Source of the DNA: Limanda limanda
Taxonomy: Eukaryota; Chordata; Actinopteri; Pleuronectiformes; Pleuronectidae
Reading direction: 5' to 3'
Length of the DNA: 64,000 bases
NCBI RefSeq assembly: GCF_963576545.1
Contig: NC_083641.1
Coordinates: 18,871,523 to 18,935,522, forward strand
Below the pieces are notes generated by a model. That model saw nothing but the letters and a program-made list of their open reading frames with translations, did no database searches and was not told the DNA's origin. This document shows, in pieces, positions 60,061 to 64,000 of this stretch (positions within the stretch are counted from its first letter, which is position 1; each line of letters starts with the position of its first letter). The position numbers were made by a program, and so were the translations under genes.

Positions 60061-62817
60061 TGTGTTTGTGTTCGTGTGTTGGCGTTTATTAATTTGCGGG
60101 CTGGCATTCAGATTCAAATGTGCCTTGAAGGTAACCGCACAGCTCCAGTGACTTGCGTCAAAGGAAAAGCCAGCATGTGTATTTAGGGATTTTACTGGTA
60201 GTTGTTATTCTGTGGGGAGCGTTTACTCTGCAGCACGTGTGCATGCGTGAGCTCCAAAGGGACCAGAGAAATGATGACAATCCCTCCAGTGTAGTTGCCT
60301 TGTAGCTCAGTGGTGGGAATGTTGGTCTTTGTGCTGTGCTATGGTGTAATTATTTGATGTCCTTATCGGCCCCGTTATTGTTCTATTTTCATGTTTCTCT
60401 TTTCATCTCCTCCCATTCCCTCTTCCTTTCCCTCCAGGTAACATTACTTCCCGCGTCCGCACCCCAGAGGCAGGTTCAGATGAGGCTATCAAGTCCATTC
60501 TGGAGCAGGCGAAAAGAGAGCTGCAGGTGCAGAAAGCTGGTGAGTCGTCCCCCCCCCCACCCCCCACCCCCCCTCTGCATCTCCAGAGGAGTCAAGGAGG
60601 ATGAGGATGATGCAATGTGACTGTGTGTGTTTGTCTGAGTCTCTCATGACGGCCCTCTTCTTCTCCCTCAACAGACTTGTCCCATGTTCCGCCATCATAC
60701 ACAGGCCTGAAAGGAGGGGGCAGAGTAGGCAGTGTGGGGGGGAGCGGTTCAGACGAAGCCATCCGCTCCATCCTAGAGCAGGCTCGCCGAGAGATGGAGG
60801 CCCAGCAGGCGTCACTGGAGCCCCTCCTCAAGGCCTCGTCCTCCTCCTCCTCAGCATTGCTGTCTCAGAGGGACCTCCTGAACTCTTCGCTCTCGGCCCC
60901 CCTGCCCCCTTACAACCCCCTGGCACTTTCCTTCAAGAAGACCCCCTGCTCCCTCCTGTCCTCGCCCTCATCCCCGTCTCCGATCCTCGACTTCAGCTCC
61001 AGCGTGAAGAGAGAGGGCAGGGGCTCTTCAGGGTTCGACTTTTCCGCTGACGGAGCTCTCAGGCTGAGTCGCAGCAATGAGAGCTCGGCCCGCTCCGGGA
61101 GCTCCGGGGGGGTGGGCTACTGGAGGGAGCAGTGGTGGAGCAACATGCACACAGACCCCCGCAGGAACATATCCAGCCAGACGGGAGAGGAGAACCACAA
61201 CCTGGAAGACTCCAAAGAGGTGAGATGGAAGGAGAGCAAGAGCTTGTGTGTGAGCTTGGTCTGCCTGTGGTCTGTTTTTACGACTCTGTTTTCACTCTGC
61301 AGTGGTTCCGTGTCTGAGCCTTTCTCCTCGTGTGTGTTTTAGGGAATATTGAGTGACAGCCTGTCTCGGCACAAACCGTGGAACAAGTTGAACCAGAGGA
61401 GCAGAGAGCCATACCTCCGCATGCAGCCATGGCTCAATGGAGATCAGGGGCAAAACACACACATCCAGCCTGCTCAGAACCAAGGTGAACAAATAACACA
61501 CACACACTCACAAGCACAGAGTATTAGGATTCGAACCATCAGGATCCTTGGGCTAGAGCATTACCCTGAAAGCCTGATTAGAGCTAGTGGCTAGTTGTTA
61601 CTGTCAGTCTGTCACTCACTCCAGCCACCCCCCACCCCTCCCTCCTCCATCTCACCTCCCTCCCTCCCCCACCCGTCTCCTCTCCTCCCACCATCCCCCC
61701 CATCCCCAGTGCTGTGGCAGTGTCAGCCAGCAAGCTGCTGGTTTGTCATGTCATAGACAAGTTAGTATTGCAGCGCCAGATGGCAGCTCTGTGTGTGTGT
61801 GTCTGTGTGTTTGTGTGTGCGCGTGCGTACGTGTGTGTGTGTGTGTGTCTCTTTCTCTCTGGGGGTGTAAACAGCAGCTAATGTACACTGACAGCTCCTC
61901 GTGACTGCTCTCTTCCAGCCTGCTGAGCTGCACAGCAGTACTACACAGACAGAGGCAGGGAGATGAAGAAAGAGGAGGAGGAAGCCAAAAAAGCTTCAAA
62001 ATGAAAACTTAAGCACCTCTGCTGTTTGTTTAACAGGAATTAAATTCGTTGATGTAGTATGACTGAAGTCCCGCCCCAAACCCAGCAGGAGGAGAAGATG
62101 AAACTCTGCTTTCTTACACACTAACACGCCTGCTAACCTGTGTGATATTTCTCGCCCTGTCTGTTCCGCTCAGCAGAGGGAACTCCCAAGACATCAGCTA
62201 GCTGCAGCCCGGCTCCGGAGTCGCCCCTCAGTTCAACTGAAGAGTCTGTCAACGGTCTCGCCGGGGATCCACTCGCTTCCCAGTCCTCCAGTCTCAAACC
62301 TCTGTCTGAGGATCCCTCCGGTGGGGAGTCTCAGCCCGGCACCCCGCTGCCTGTACCTGGTCACTCAGGGCTCAGCATCCAAGAGATGGTGGCCATGTCT
62401 CCTGAGCTTGATACTTACGCCATCACCAAGAAGGTTAAGGAGGTGTTGACTGATAATAACCTTGGTGAGAAACATTGGGGTTATAGTTGCTCTTTCATGC
62501 TGTGTGTGTCATTCTGCAGTCTGTGCAGTTTATGTGGTCCTTCCCTTTCCCCTTCCCTTCCCATTGATGAATTTAGCCATTGAAGCAGTTCTCAGAAATA
62601 ACCATTCCATTTCCTCTCTCCTAACCAGGCCAGCGTCTGTTTGGGGAGACTATCCTGGGTCTGACTCAGGGTTCTGTCTCAGACCTGCTGGCCAGGCCCA
62701 AACCTTGGCACAAGCTCAGCCTGAAGGGCAGGGAGCCCTTTGTCCGCATGCAGCTCTGGCTCCAGGACCCGCACAGTGTGGAGAAACTCATGGACATGAA
62801 GCGCCTGGAGAAGAAAG
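12924..62817 (+). CDS. cux1: CUX1 (cut-like homeobox 1, CCAAT-displacement protein), exons 1-21, 3' part outside window
   Basis: A nuclear transcription factor of the CUT-homeobox class. In vertebrates full-length CUX1 binds CCAAT-type sites transiently, and processed forms with CR2-CR3-homeodomain bind ATCGAT stably. Twenty-one coding exons with GT/AG borders and matching phases give 1131 codons plus one base. Order: coiled-coil N-terminal part (1-416, shared with the CASP splice form in mammals); a Ser/Pro-rich linker; CR1 (about 602-681); a region with two SDEAI-type helices (about 718-785); a half CR2 (926-960); a second linker; and CR3 (1050-1131). The homeodomain and C-terminus lie beyond the right edge, as would CASP-specific exons. 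CUX1 rather than CUX2 is chosen because exons 2-8 follow CUX1 wording ([32 protein letters not shown]). The first exon is the [20 protein letters not shown] type. Odd points: the damaged CR2, a NAGNAG acceptor before exon 20, and an 18.4-kb first intron. cux1a versus cux1b cannot be decided here. Confidence 0.95.
14391..14560 (+). repeat. Pyrimidine-rich tract with C-runs
   Basis: A long C/T stretch in intron 1 with several C-runs and CCA repeats. On the opposite strand this is G/A-rich and could form unusual structures. Low complexity, seen directly. Confidence 0.75.
14632..14660. repeat. (TG)n microsatellite
   Basis: About 15 uninterrupted TG units in cux1 intron 1. A second, interrupted TG tract lies at 14871-14919. 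Confidence 0.95.
19752..19955 (+). repeat. Five-unit tandem repeat with alternating 44/38-bp spacing
   Basis: The phrase ATTGAATTATGATATTGG (or a close variant) starts at 19752, 19796, 19834, 19878 and 19916. The spacings are 44, 38, 44 and 38 bases, so the array looks like a repeat of an 82-bp dimer plus a last unit. Units share a TAATGG or TGATGG element downstream. No coding content. Confidence 0.75.
31408..31518 (+). CDS. cux1: cux1 exon 2
   Basis: Residues 22-58: [20 protein letters not shown], then a basic segment to FKKNTPE. It matches vertebrate CUX1 closely. Acceptor ttgcag, donor gtgaga, phase 0 on both sides, so it could be skipped without a frameshift. Confidence 0.95.
33480..33621. 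repeat. Compound CA microsatellite
   Basis: About 80 bases of pure CA, then units reading CACACAC and AACACACAAC, then CA again. Seen directly. It gives long artefactual Thr-His and Cys-Val frames on the two strands. Confidence 0.97.
34400..34440 (+). repeat. GA-rich tract
   Basis: A short GAGA run followed by GGGGAGG in intron 2. Low complexity only. Confidence 0.7.
35070..35165 (+). repeat. Possible tRNA-derived SINE remnant
   Basis: 'TGGCCCAGGTGG' at about 35080 resembles a Pol III A box, and 'GGGTACAAACCTGG' at about 35138 resembles a degenerate B box. They are about 58 bases apart, slightly wider than in a tRNA. The bases between do not form a convincing cloverleaf, so this is a weak call. 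Confidence 0.3.
35408..35455 (+). CDS. cux1: cux1 exon 3
   Basis: Residues 59-74, [16 protein letters not shown], a 48-base exon in phase 0. The peptide is characteristic of CUX1; CUX2 differs here. Confidence 0.95.
37003..37026. repeat. (TG)n microsatellite
   Basis: An uninterrupted GT run of 12 units in intron 3. Confidence 0.93.
37975..38215 (+). repeat. Purine-rich tract
   Basis: An A/G-rich stretch with GAGAGA and AAAGAAAA elements ending in a G run (38201-38210). Low complexity; the complementary strand gives a spurious Ser/Leu-rich frame. Confidence 0.75.
39301..39379 (+). CDS. cux1: cux1 exon 4
   Basis: Residues 75-100, [20 protein letters not shown] followed by KIIDVP, then one base of a split Asp codon. 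Acceptor ttcccag, donor gtaagt. Phase 0 in, phase 1 out. Strongly conserved CUX1 coiled-coil segment. Confidence 0.95.
39380..42009 (+). other. cux1: cux1 intron 4
   Basis: A 2.6-kb intron with a TG repeat at 40359-40381, CA-rich stretches near 40500-40620, a pyrimidine stretch near 40800-40920 and a possible repeat fragment at 41840-41960. No extra exon was recognised. Confidence 0.8.
41840..41960 (+). repeat. Possible SINE-like repeat fragment
   Basis: 'attcattgccttgctcaagg' plus 'acactttaccagggc' is related in wording to the fragment near 10470 and resembles a common fish repeat. Diverged; family not named. Confidence 0.4.
42010..42147 (+). CDS. cux1: cux1 exon 5
   Basis: Residues 101-146: [20 protein letters not shown], then [20 protein letters not shown] and ADVKNQ. 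The heptad pattern continues the coiled coil. Acceptor ctgccag, donor gttaga, phase 1 to phase 1. Confidence 0.95.
42148..43843 (+). other. cux1: cux1 intron 5
   Basis: A 1.7-kb intron with scattered CA-rich stretches near 43115-43450. No coding content and no clear mobile element is seen. Confidence 0.75.
43844..43967 (+). CDS. cux1: cux1 exon 6
   Basis: Residues 147-187: [20 protein letters not shown], then [20 protein letters not shown] and E, ending with two bases of an Arg codon. Long amphipathic helix typical of the CUX1 coiled coil. Phase 1 in, phase 2 out. Confidence 0.95.
45460..45765 (-). repeat. Fish interspersed repeat, copy 2 (minus strand)
   Basis: Read on the minus strand it gives 'aacaggattacgcaaaaact', 'actggtcggata', 'accaaacttcctggaagga', 'tatgggtcagggaagaaacc', 'attttggcgcagatc', 'ctttctttaacattg' and 'aatggatcttgatgaaaa'. 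The order is the same as in the plus-strand copies at 8757 and 56062. No coding capacity. Confidence 0.75.
46225..46330 (+). repeat. Purine-rich tract
   Basis: Nearly pure A/G over about 100 bases in intron 6, with a complementary pyrimidine-rich tract of similar size at 46470-46540. Seen directly. Confidence 0.7.
46773..46849 (+). CDS. cux1: cux1 exon 7
   Basis: Completes Arg188, then [20 protein letters not shown] and QSLQT (to residue 213), plus one base. Acceptor ctctgtag, donor gtacca. Close to the vertebrate CUX1 'KLQETQ..LEEAEHKVQSLQT' segment. Confidence 0.94.
46850..47341 (+). other. cux1: cux1 intron 7
   Basis: A 492-base intron with a pyrimidine-rich acceptor region. Nothing else recognisable. 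Confidence 0.8.
47342..47408 (+). CDS. cux1: cux1 exon 8
   Basis: Residues 214-235: [20 protein letters not shown] followed by TA, ending with two bases of a Lys codon before donor gtacgt. Phase 1 in, phase 2 out. Matches the conserved CUX1 segment before KADEIEM. Confidence 0.94.
49133..49156. repeat. (CA)n microsatellite
   Basis: An uninterrupted AC run in intron 8. Shorter interrupted CA tracts lie at 49439-49470 and 49581-49595. Confidence 0.92.
50055..50415 (+). repeat. Long purine-rich (A/G) tract
   Basis: About 360 bases that are mostly A and G on the plus strand, with GGAAG, GAGAGA and GGGGGG elements. Low complexity. The complement gives a spurious Pro/Leu/Phe-rich frame. Confidence 0.75.
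51308..52212 (+). repeat. Two diverged direct copies of an approx. 130-base sequence
   Basis: Copy A (about 51308-51434) and copy B (about 52060-52212) share, in order, 'agctg..tgggttat', 'gttcac.atcaa', 'gatt..ggtgaaat' or a close variant, 'cttaatggac.c', and a 'cactcaac' end. Both follow CA-rich sequence. The origin could be a local duplication or two insertions of one unnamed repeat. Confidence 0.55.
52317..52365 (+). CDS. cux1: cux1 exon 9
   Basis: Completes Lys236, then [16 protein letters not shown] (237-252). This is a 49-base exon with phase 2 in, phase 0 out. The peptide is nearly invariant in CUX1. Confidence 0.95.
52501..52625 (-). repeat. Fish interspersed repeat, copy 3 (internally deleted, minus strand)
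   Basis: It starts with 'agcgcatccctctgccaagg', which matches the terminal part of copy 4 read backwards, then jumps to 'atgttaaagaaagtg' and 'ggatctgcacccaaagt', which are internal phrases of the same family. The middle part is deleted. Confidence 0.65.
53462..53541. repeat. Compound (CA)n/(CACG)n repeat
   Basis: Alternating CA and CGCA units over 80 bases, rich in CG dinucleotides and strictly alternating purine-pyrimidine, a composition that favours Z-DNA. Seen directly. Confidence 0.93.
55054..55158 (+). CDS. cux1: cux1 exon 10
   Basis: Residues 253-287: [20 protein letters not shown], then [15 protein letters not shown]. Phase 0 in and out. The start matches CUX1 'RAE.AQREAE.LREQLS'; the end is variable linker. 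Confidence 0.94.
55159..55667 (+). other. cux1: cux1 intron 10
   Basis: A 509-base intron without recognisable features apart from the splice sites. Confidence 0.8.
55668..55856 (+). CDS. cux1: cux1 exon 11
   Basis: Residues 288-350, including AAKERE-type [20 protein letters not shown] and [20 protein letters not shown]. Long coiled-coil helix, highly conserved in CUX1 and CASP. Phase 0 in and out. Confidence 0.95.
55857..56437 (+). other. cux1: cux1 intron 11
   Basis: A 581-base intron, over half of which is copy 4 of the fish interspersed repeat (56062-56377). Confidence 0.8.
56062..56377 (+). mobile_element. Fish interspersed repeat, copy 4 (near full length, inverted ends)
   Basis: This is the most complete copy in the window. 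It begins 'tacctccgccaagagggtt' and ends 'cttggcagaggtatg' plus 'tgccattctagtt'. The sequences ACCTCCGCCAAG (56063-56074) and CTTGGCAGAGGT (56338-56349) are inverted repeats with one mismatch. Internal phrases match the copies at 8757, 45460 and 52501. The inverted ends and lack of coding capacity suggest a small non-autonomous element, but the superfamily is not determined. Confidence 0.6.
56438..56496 (+). CDS. cux1: cux1 exon 12
   Basis: Residues 351-369, [19 protein letters not shown], plus two bases of a Ser codon. Matches the CUX1 'DYEEVKKEL' signature. Phase 0 in, phase 2 out. Confidence 0.95.
56784..56826 (+). CDS. cux1: cux1 exon 13
   Basis: Residues 370-384, [15 protein letters not shown], a 43-base exon. 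The ILKSMEF core is family-invariant. Phase 2 in, phase 0 out. Confidence 0.94.
56981..57077 (+). CDS. cux1: cux1 exon 14
   Basis: Residues 385-416, [20 protein letters not shown] then [12 protein letters not shown], plus one base. In mammals this is the last exon shared by CUX1 and the Golgi splice form CASP, which then jumps to exons beyond the homeodomain. Those exons are not in this window. Confidence 0.95.
57078..58326 (+). other. cux1: cux1 intron 14
   Basis: A 1.25-kb intron separating the coiled-coil part from the DNA-binding part. No repeat family was identified and no extra exon was seen. Confidence 0.8.
58327..59121 (+). CDS. cux1: cux1 exon 15 (linker and complete cut repeat 1)
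   Basis: Residues 417-681, a 795-base exon. The first two thirds is a Ser/Pro/Thr-rich linker with a conserved island, FALNSL-type [20 protein letters not shown]. The last third is the complete CR1 DNA-binding domain: [60 protein letters not shown] and on to SIQGRQR. CR1 is almost unchanged from mammalian CUX1. Acceptor ttcttgtag, donor gtgagt; phase 1 on both sides. Confidence 0.96.
59122..59866 (+). other. cux1: cux1 intron 15
   Basis: A 745-base intron with TG-rich sequence just after the donor (59145-59220). Nothing else recognisable. Confidence 0.8.
59867..59950 (+). CDS. cux1: cux1 exon 16
   Basis: Residues 682-709: [20 protein letters not shown], then LSNTASHT. The [12 protein letters not shown] core matches the CUX1 'LNRLFQEVPKRR' that follows CR1. 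The donor gtctgt is weaker than the other donors here. Phase 1 on both sides. Confidence 0.9.
59951..60437 (+). other. cux1: cux1 intron 16
   Basis: A 487-base intron with a (TG)n run at 60030-60058 and a pyrimidine-rich acceptor region. Confidence 0.85.
60030..60058. repeat. (TG)n microsatellite
   Basis: About 14 uninterrupted TG units in intron 16. Confidence 0.93.
60438..60539 (+). CDS. cux1: cux1 exon 17
   Basis: Residues 710-743: [20 protein letters not shown], then [14 protein letters not shown]. Matches CUX1 '[24 protein letters not shown]'. It contains the first of two related SDEAI helices. Phase 1 on both sides. Confidence 0.95.
60540..60674 (+). other. cux1: cux1 intron 17 with C-run cluster
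   Basis: A 135-base intron. Just after the donor (60549-60574) are three long C-runs separated by single A residues, so the complementary strand has G-runs able to form a quadruplex. Confidence 0.85.
60675..61219 (+). CDS. cux1: cux1 exon 18 (SDEAI helix 2 and linker)
   Basis: Residues 744-925. It holds [20 protein letters not shown], a second copy of the helix in exon 17, then a Ser/Pro-rich region, and [17 protein letters not shown], which corresponds to the mammalian 'WKDHWWS...ERRN'. It ends HNLEDSKE in phase 0. In mammalian CUX1 the equivalent exon continues for roughly 110 residues through a 'PLTPEQYE' linker and the first half of CR2. That part is absent here. Confidence 0.93.
61220..61342 (+). 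other. cux1: cux1 intron 18 (123 bp)
   Basis: Donor gtgaga, acceptor tgtgttttag. If retained, the frame stays open and stops at TAG 61340-61342, whose AG is also the splice acceptor. No remnant of the missing first half of CR2 is readable in it. Confidence 0.85.
61343..61484 (+). CDS. cux1: cux1 exon 19 (C-terminal half of a degenerate cut repeat 2)
   Basis: Residues 926-972: [20 protein letters not shown], then [17 protein letters not shown] and a short tail. It aligns with the second half of mammalian CR2 (GSVSDMLSRPKPWSKL..). Changes at family-conserved sites are GSVS to GILS, RPKPW to RHKPW, KGREPF to RSREPY, and a proline replacing Leu in MQLWL. The frame is open and phases fit (0 in, 1 out), so the exon is probably still translated, but no complete CR2 fold is encoded. 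Confidence 0.88.
61621..61710 (+). repeat. C-rich tract (G-rich on minus strand)
   Basis: Many C-runs of three to seven bases separated by T or A, for example CCACCCCCCACCCCTCC. The minus strand could form G-quadruplexes. Seen directly; function not shown. Confidence 0.75.
61790..61850. repeat. Imperfect TG-rich microsatellite
   Basis: TG units with GCG and CTG interruptions over about 60 bases in intron 19. Confidence 0.85.
62171..62176 (+). promoter_or_regulatory. cux1: NAGNAG tandem splice acceptor before exon 20
   Basis: The acceptor reads CAGCAG. Use of the second CAG gives Glu973; use of the first adds three bases and inserts one Ala before it (Ala-Glu). Both keep the frame. NAGNAG sites often give mixed isoforms. 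Confidence 0.65.
62177..62464 (+). CDS. cux1: cux1 exon 20 (linker and first part of cut repeat 3)
   Basis: Residues 973-1068. It starts [20 protein letters not shown], which matches mammalian '[20 protein letters not shown]', and includes [20 protein letters not shown], the entry to CR3. It ends VLTDNNL, phase 1. Tandem acceptor noted separately. Confidence 0.95.
62629..62817 (+). CDS. cux1: cux1 exon 21 (rest of cut repeat 3)
   Basis: Residues 1069-1131: [60 protein letters not shown] and EKK. CR3 is intact and nearly the same as in mammals. It ends phase 1 at donor gtgtgt; the next exon, leading to the homeodomain, is outside the window. Confidence 0.96.
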
Positions 62818-64000
62818 GTGTGTTGTGGAAGAGCACTGAGGAGAAAACAAGGGCACAGCCCATACGATGTAGCATGACGTCAAAAAAGCTGTTATTTTAG
62901 AATTACATTAACAATAAAACAAAAGCAGCGGCCCTTGAATTACACATGCACATCTGCACAGACAATATCCTTTGTGCAGGACAGCAGAGCATGTTGTGCA
63001 GATCACAGTCATCGTGGTGTGATGTCAGTACCAATCAGGACTGCAGACATCACGTACTGTATTAGATGTGACAGCTAGGGGACTGCCGGGGGCCTGCTTA
63101 CTCACAGTCATCAGCATTCCTCTTCATCATCGTCATCATCATCATAATCATCAGTGTCTATATTCTCGTATTTTTATAATTTGCTAGCCCACAGCCGGCT
63201 CTATCACTCCATCTTTCCGTATTCCCTTTCTCTTTGCACAAAGTGTTTAGGAATCAGCTCAGCCAAGAGGCCTCGGCCCGCCTGCTGCCTCCGAGTGACC
63301 CCTCACTGTCCACTTCAAGCTCTCTCCCAGTGGAGATGCATATTTGAACCTGCCAGTAGGCACGAGCAACCAGGATCAGTTTACGCTCCTGATATCTTGA
63401 ACTACTACACACAAGGGCAAAAAACAAAGCTGACCTTACACCAGTGTGTTTCAGCGCTGCATGTACAGGGGGGGGTTACTGTCCATTCAACTTCTTTTTA
63501 GATTATTGACCCCAAAGTAATGCATCCAAATAGCAATGGCAAGTAGACCTGGCTAGCAGCTGAGCCCAGAGGAAAGACACAGACCTAGACTAGAGTAACC
63601 GTATTTGACCTCTCACCCTTGTGGTAAAAGCCTGTGAGGCAGCACAGAGTTCCAGAGTTGTTCTAACCTTGCTCTGAGGGGTTTTCCCTGCAATGCTAAT
63701 ATATCTCACTGCGTGTTATTGGGGTTGAGAAAATGTCAACCTCATGCAAAGCTGCCATGAGCTGTTCATTTTCAGCCGCTGGTACCTGGAGGGAACTGTG
63801 CTGCCTGTTTGCTGTAAAATGGAAGAGATCATTTCATTGTTAGGATTCATGCGTGAGGCGACAGCACCATCTAGTGGCTGTTGATGGTGCTATTGAGAAT
63901 ACTGTCCAGAGAGGTAGTAGCAATGCACAAAAGGTAAAACGTCCACAGGGACATAAATACAACCTTGAAAATATTTCATTATTATCAAATTTAATTATAA
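62818..64000 (+). other. cux1: cux1 intron 21 (partial, runs off the window)
   Basis: About 1.2 kb after exon 21 with no recognisable homeodomain exon. It contains a short CAT/ATC-rich stretch (63118-63152) and is otherwise unique sequence. The gene continues beyond 64000. Confidence 0.75.

Larger units (their letters stand above)
61485..62176 (+). other. cux1: cux1 intron 19
   Basis: A 692-base intron. It contains a C-rich tract (61621-61710) and a TG-rich tract (61790-61850), and ends in a tandem CAGCAG acceptor (62171-62176). Confidence 0.85.

Noticed and set aside
60300..60335. tRNA-like start 'gtagctcagtggtggg'
   Set aside because: It resembles a Pol III A box, but no B box or cloverleaf follows. 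A similar 'gtagctcagtc' near 8150 also lacks the rest of a tRNA.
62486..62540. Possible extra exon start ('atgctgtgtgtg') in intron 20 resembling an alternative CUX1 start
   Set aside because: The frame does not continue into exon 21, and the resemblance is limited to a TG-rich run.

Overview
The window reads as a ray-finned fish (teleost) chromosome segment. The evidence is a vertebrate gene with GT/AG introns, very abundant CA/TG and TATC microsatellites, short interspersed repeats of a kind I recognise from fish genomes, and several compact introns. Two protein-coding genes can be supported. (1) A single-exon alpha-1,3-fucosyltransferase (GT10 family, fut4/fut9-like) lies on the minus strand at about 3.8-5.0 kb. 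(2) The 5' and middle part of cux1 (cut-like homeobox 1 / CCAAT-displacement protein) lies on the plus strand from 12.9 kb to 62.8 kb, with 21 exons. The gene runs off the right edge before its homeodomain exons.

Layout: 1-3817 shows no gene. 3818-5020 is the fucosyltransferase inside a GC-rich block. 5021-12923 is intergenic, with a long CA repeat, a 14-bp perfect hairpin near 7.2 kb, a fish interspersed repeat near 8.8 kb, and a roughly 1.6-kb block at 10.9-12.6 kb made of three direct copies of a unit seeded by tetranucleotide arrays. A CpG-rich block at 12.75-13.5 kb holds the cux1 start. Intron 1 is 18.4 kb and exons 2-9 are scattered over 31.4-52.4 kb. Exons 10-14 (the coiled-coil part) and exons 15-21 (the DNA-binding part) are packed into 55.0-62.8 kb. 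The exon phases agree all the way through: 3394 coding bases, 1131 codons plus one base.

Protein: residues 1-416 are the coiled-coil N-terminal part, which in mammals is shared by CUX1 and the Golgi splice form CASP. Cut repeat 1 (CR1) is at about 602-681 and cut repeat 3 (CR3) at about 1050-1131; both look intact. The second cut repeat (CR2) is clearly damaged. Only its C-terminal half is encoded (exon 19), it carries changes at family-conserved positions, and the N-terminal half together with the linker before it is absent. The intron before it is only 123 bp, too short to hold the missing exon. This is the most notable observation here, and it suggests a fish cux1 copy with altered DNA-binding architecture.

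Further observations are a NAGNAG tandem acceptor before exon 20, an upstream ATG frame overlapping the cux1 start, an ATCG array that forms eight overlapping ATCGAT (CUX1-type) sites 1.4 kb upstream, a 44/38-bp alternating tandem repeat in intron 1, and several candidate regulatory segments. I could not run homology or conservation searches, so names rest on recognised protein motifs, and paralogue identity (cux1a or cux1b) is left open.
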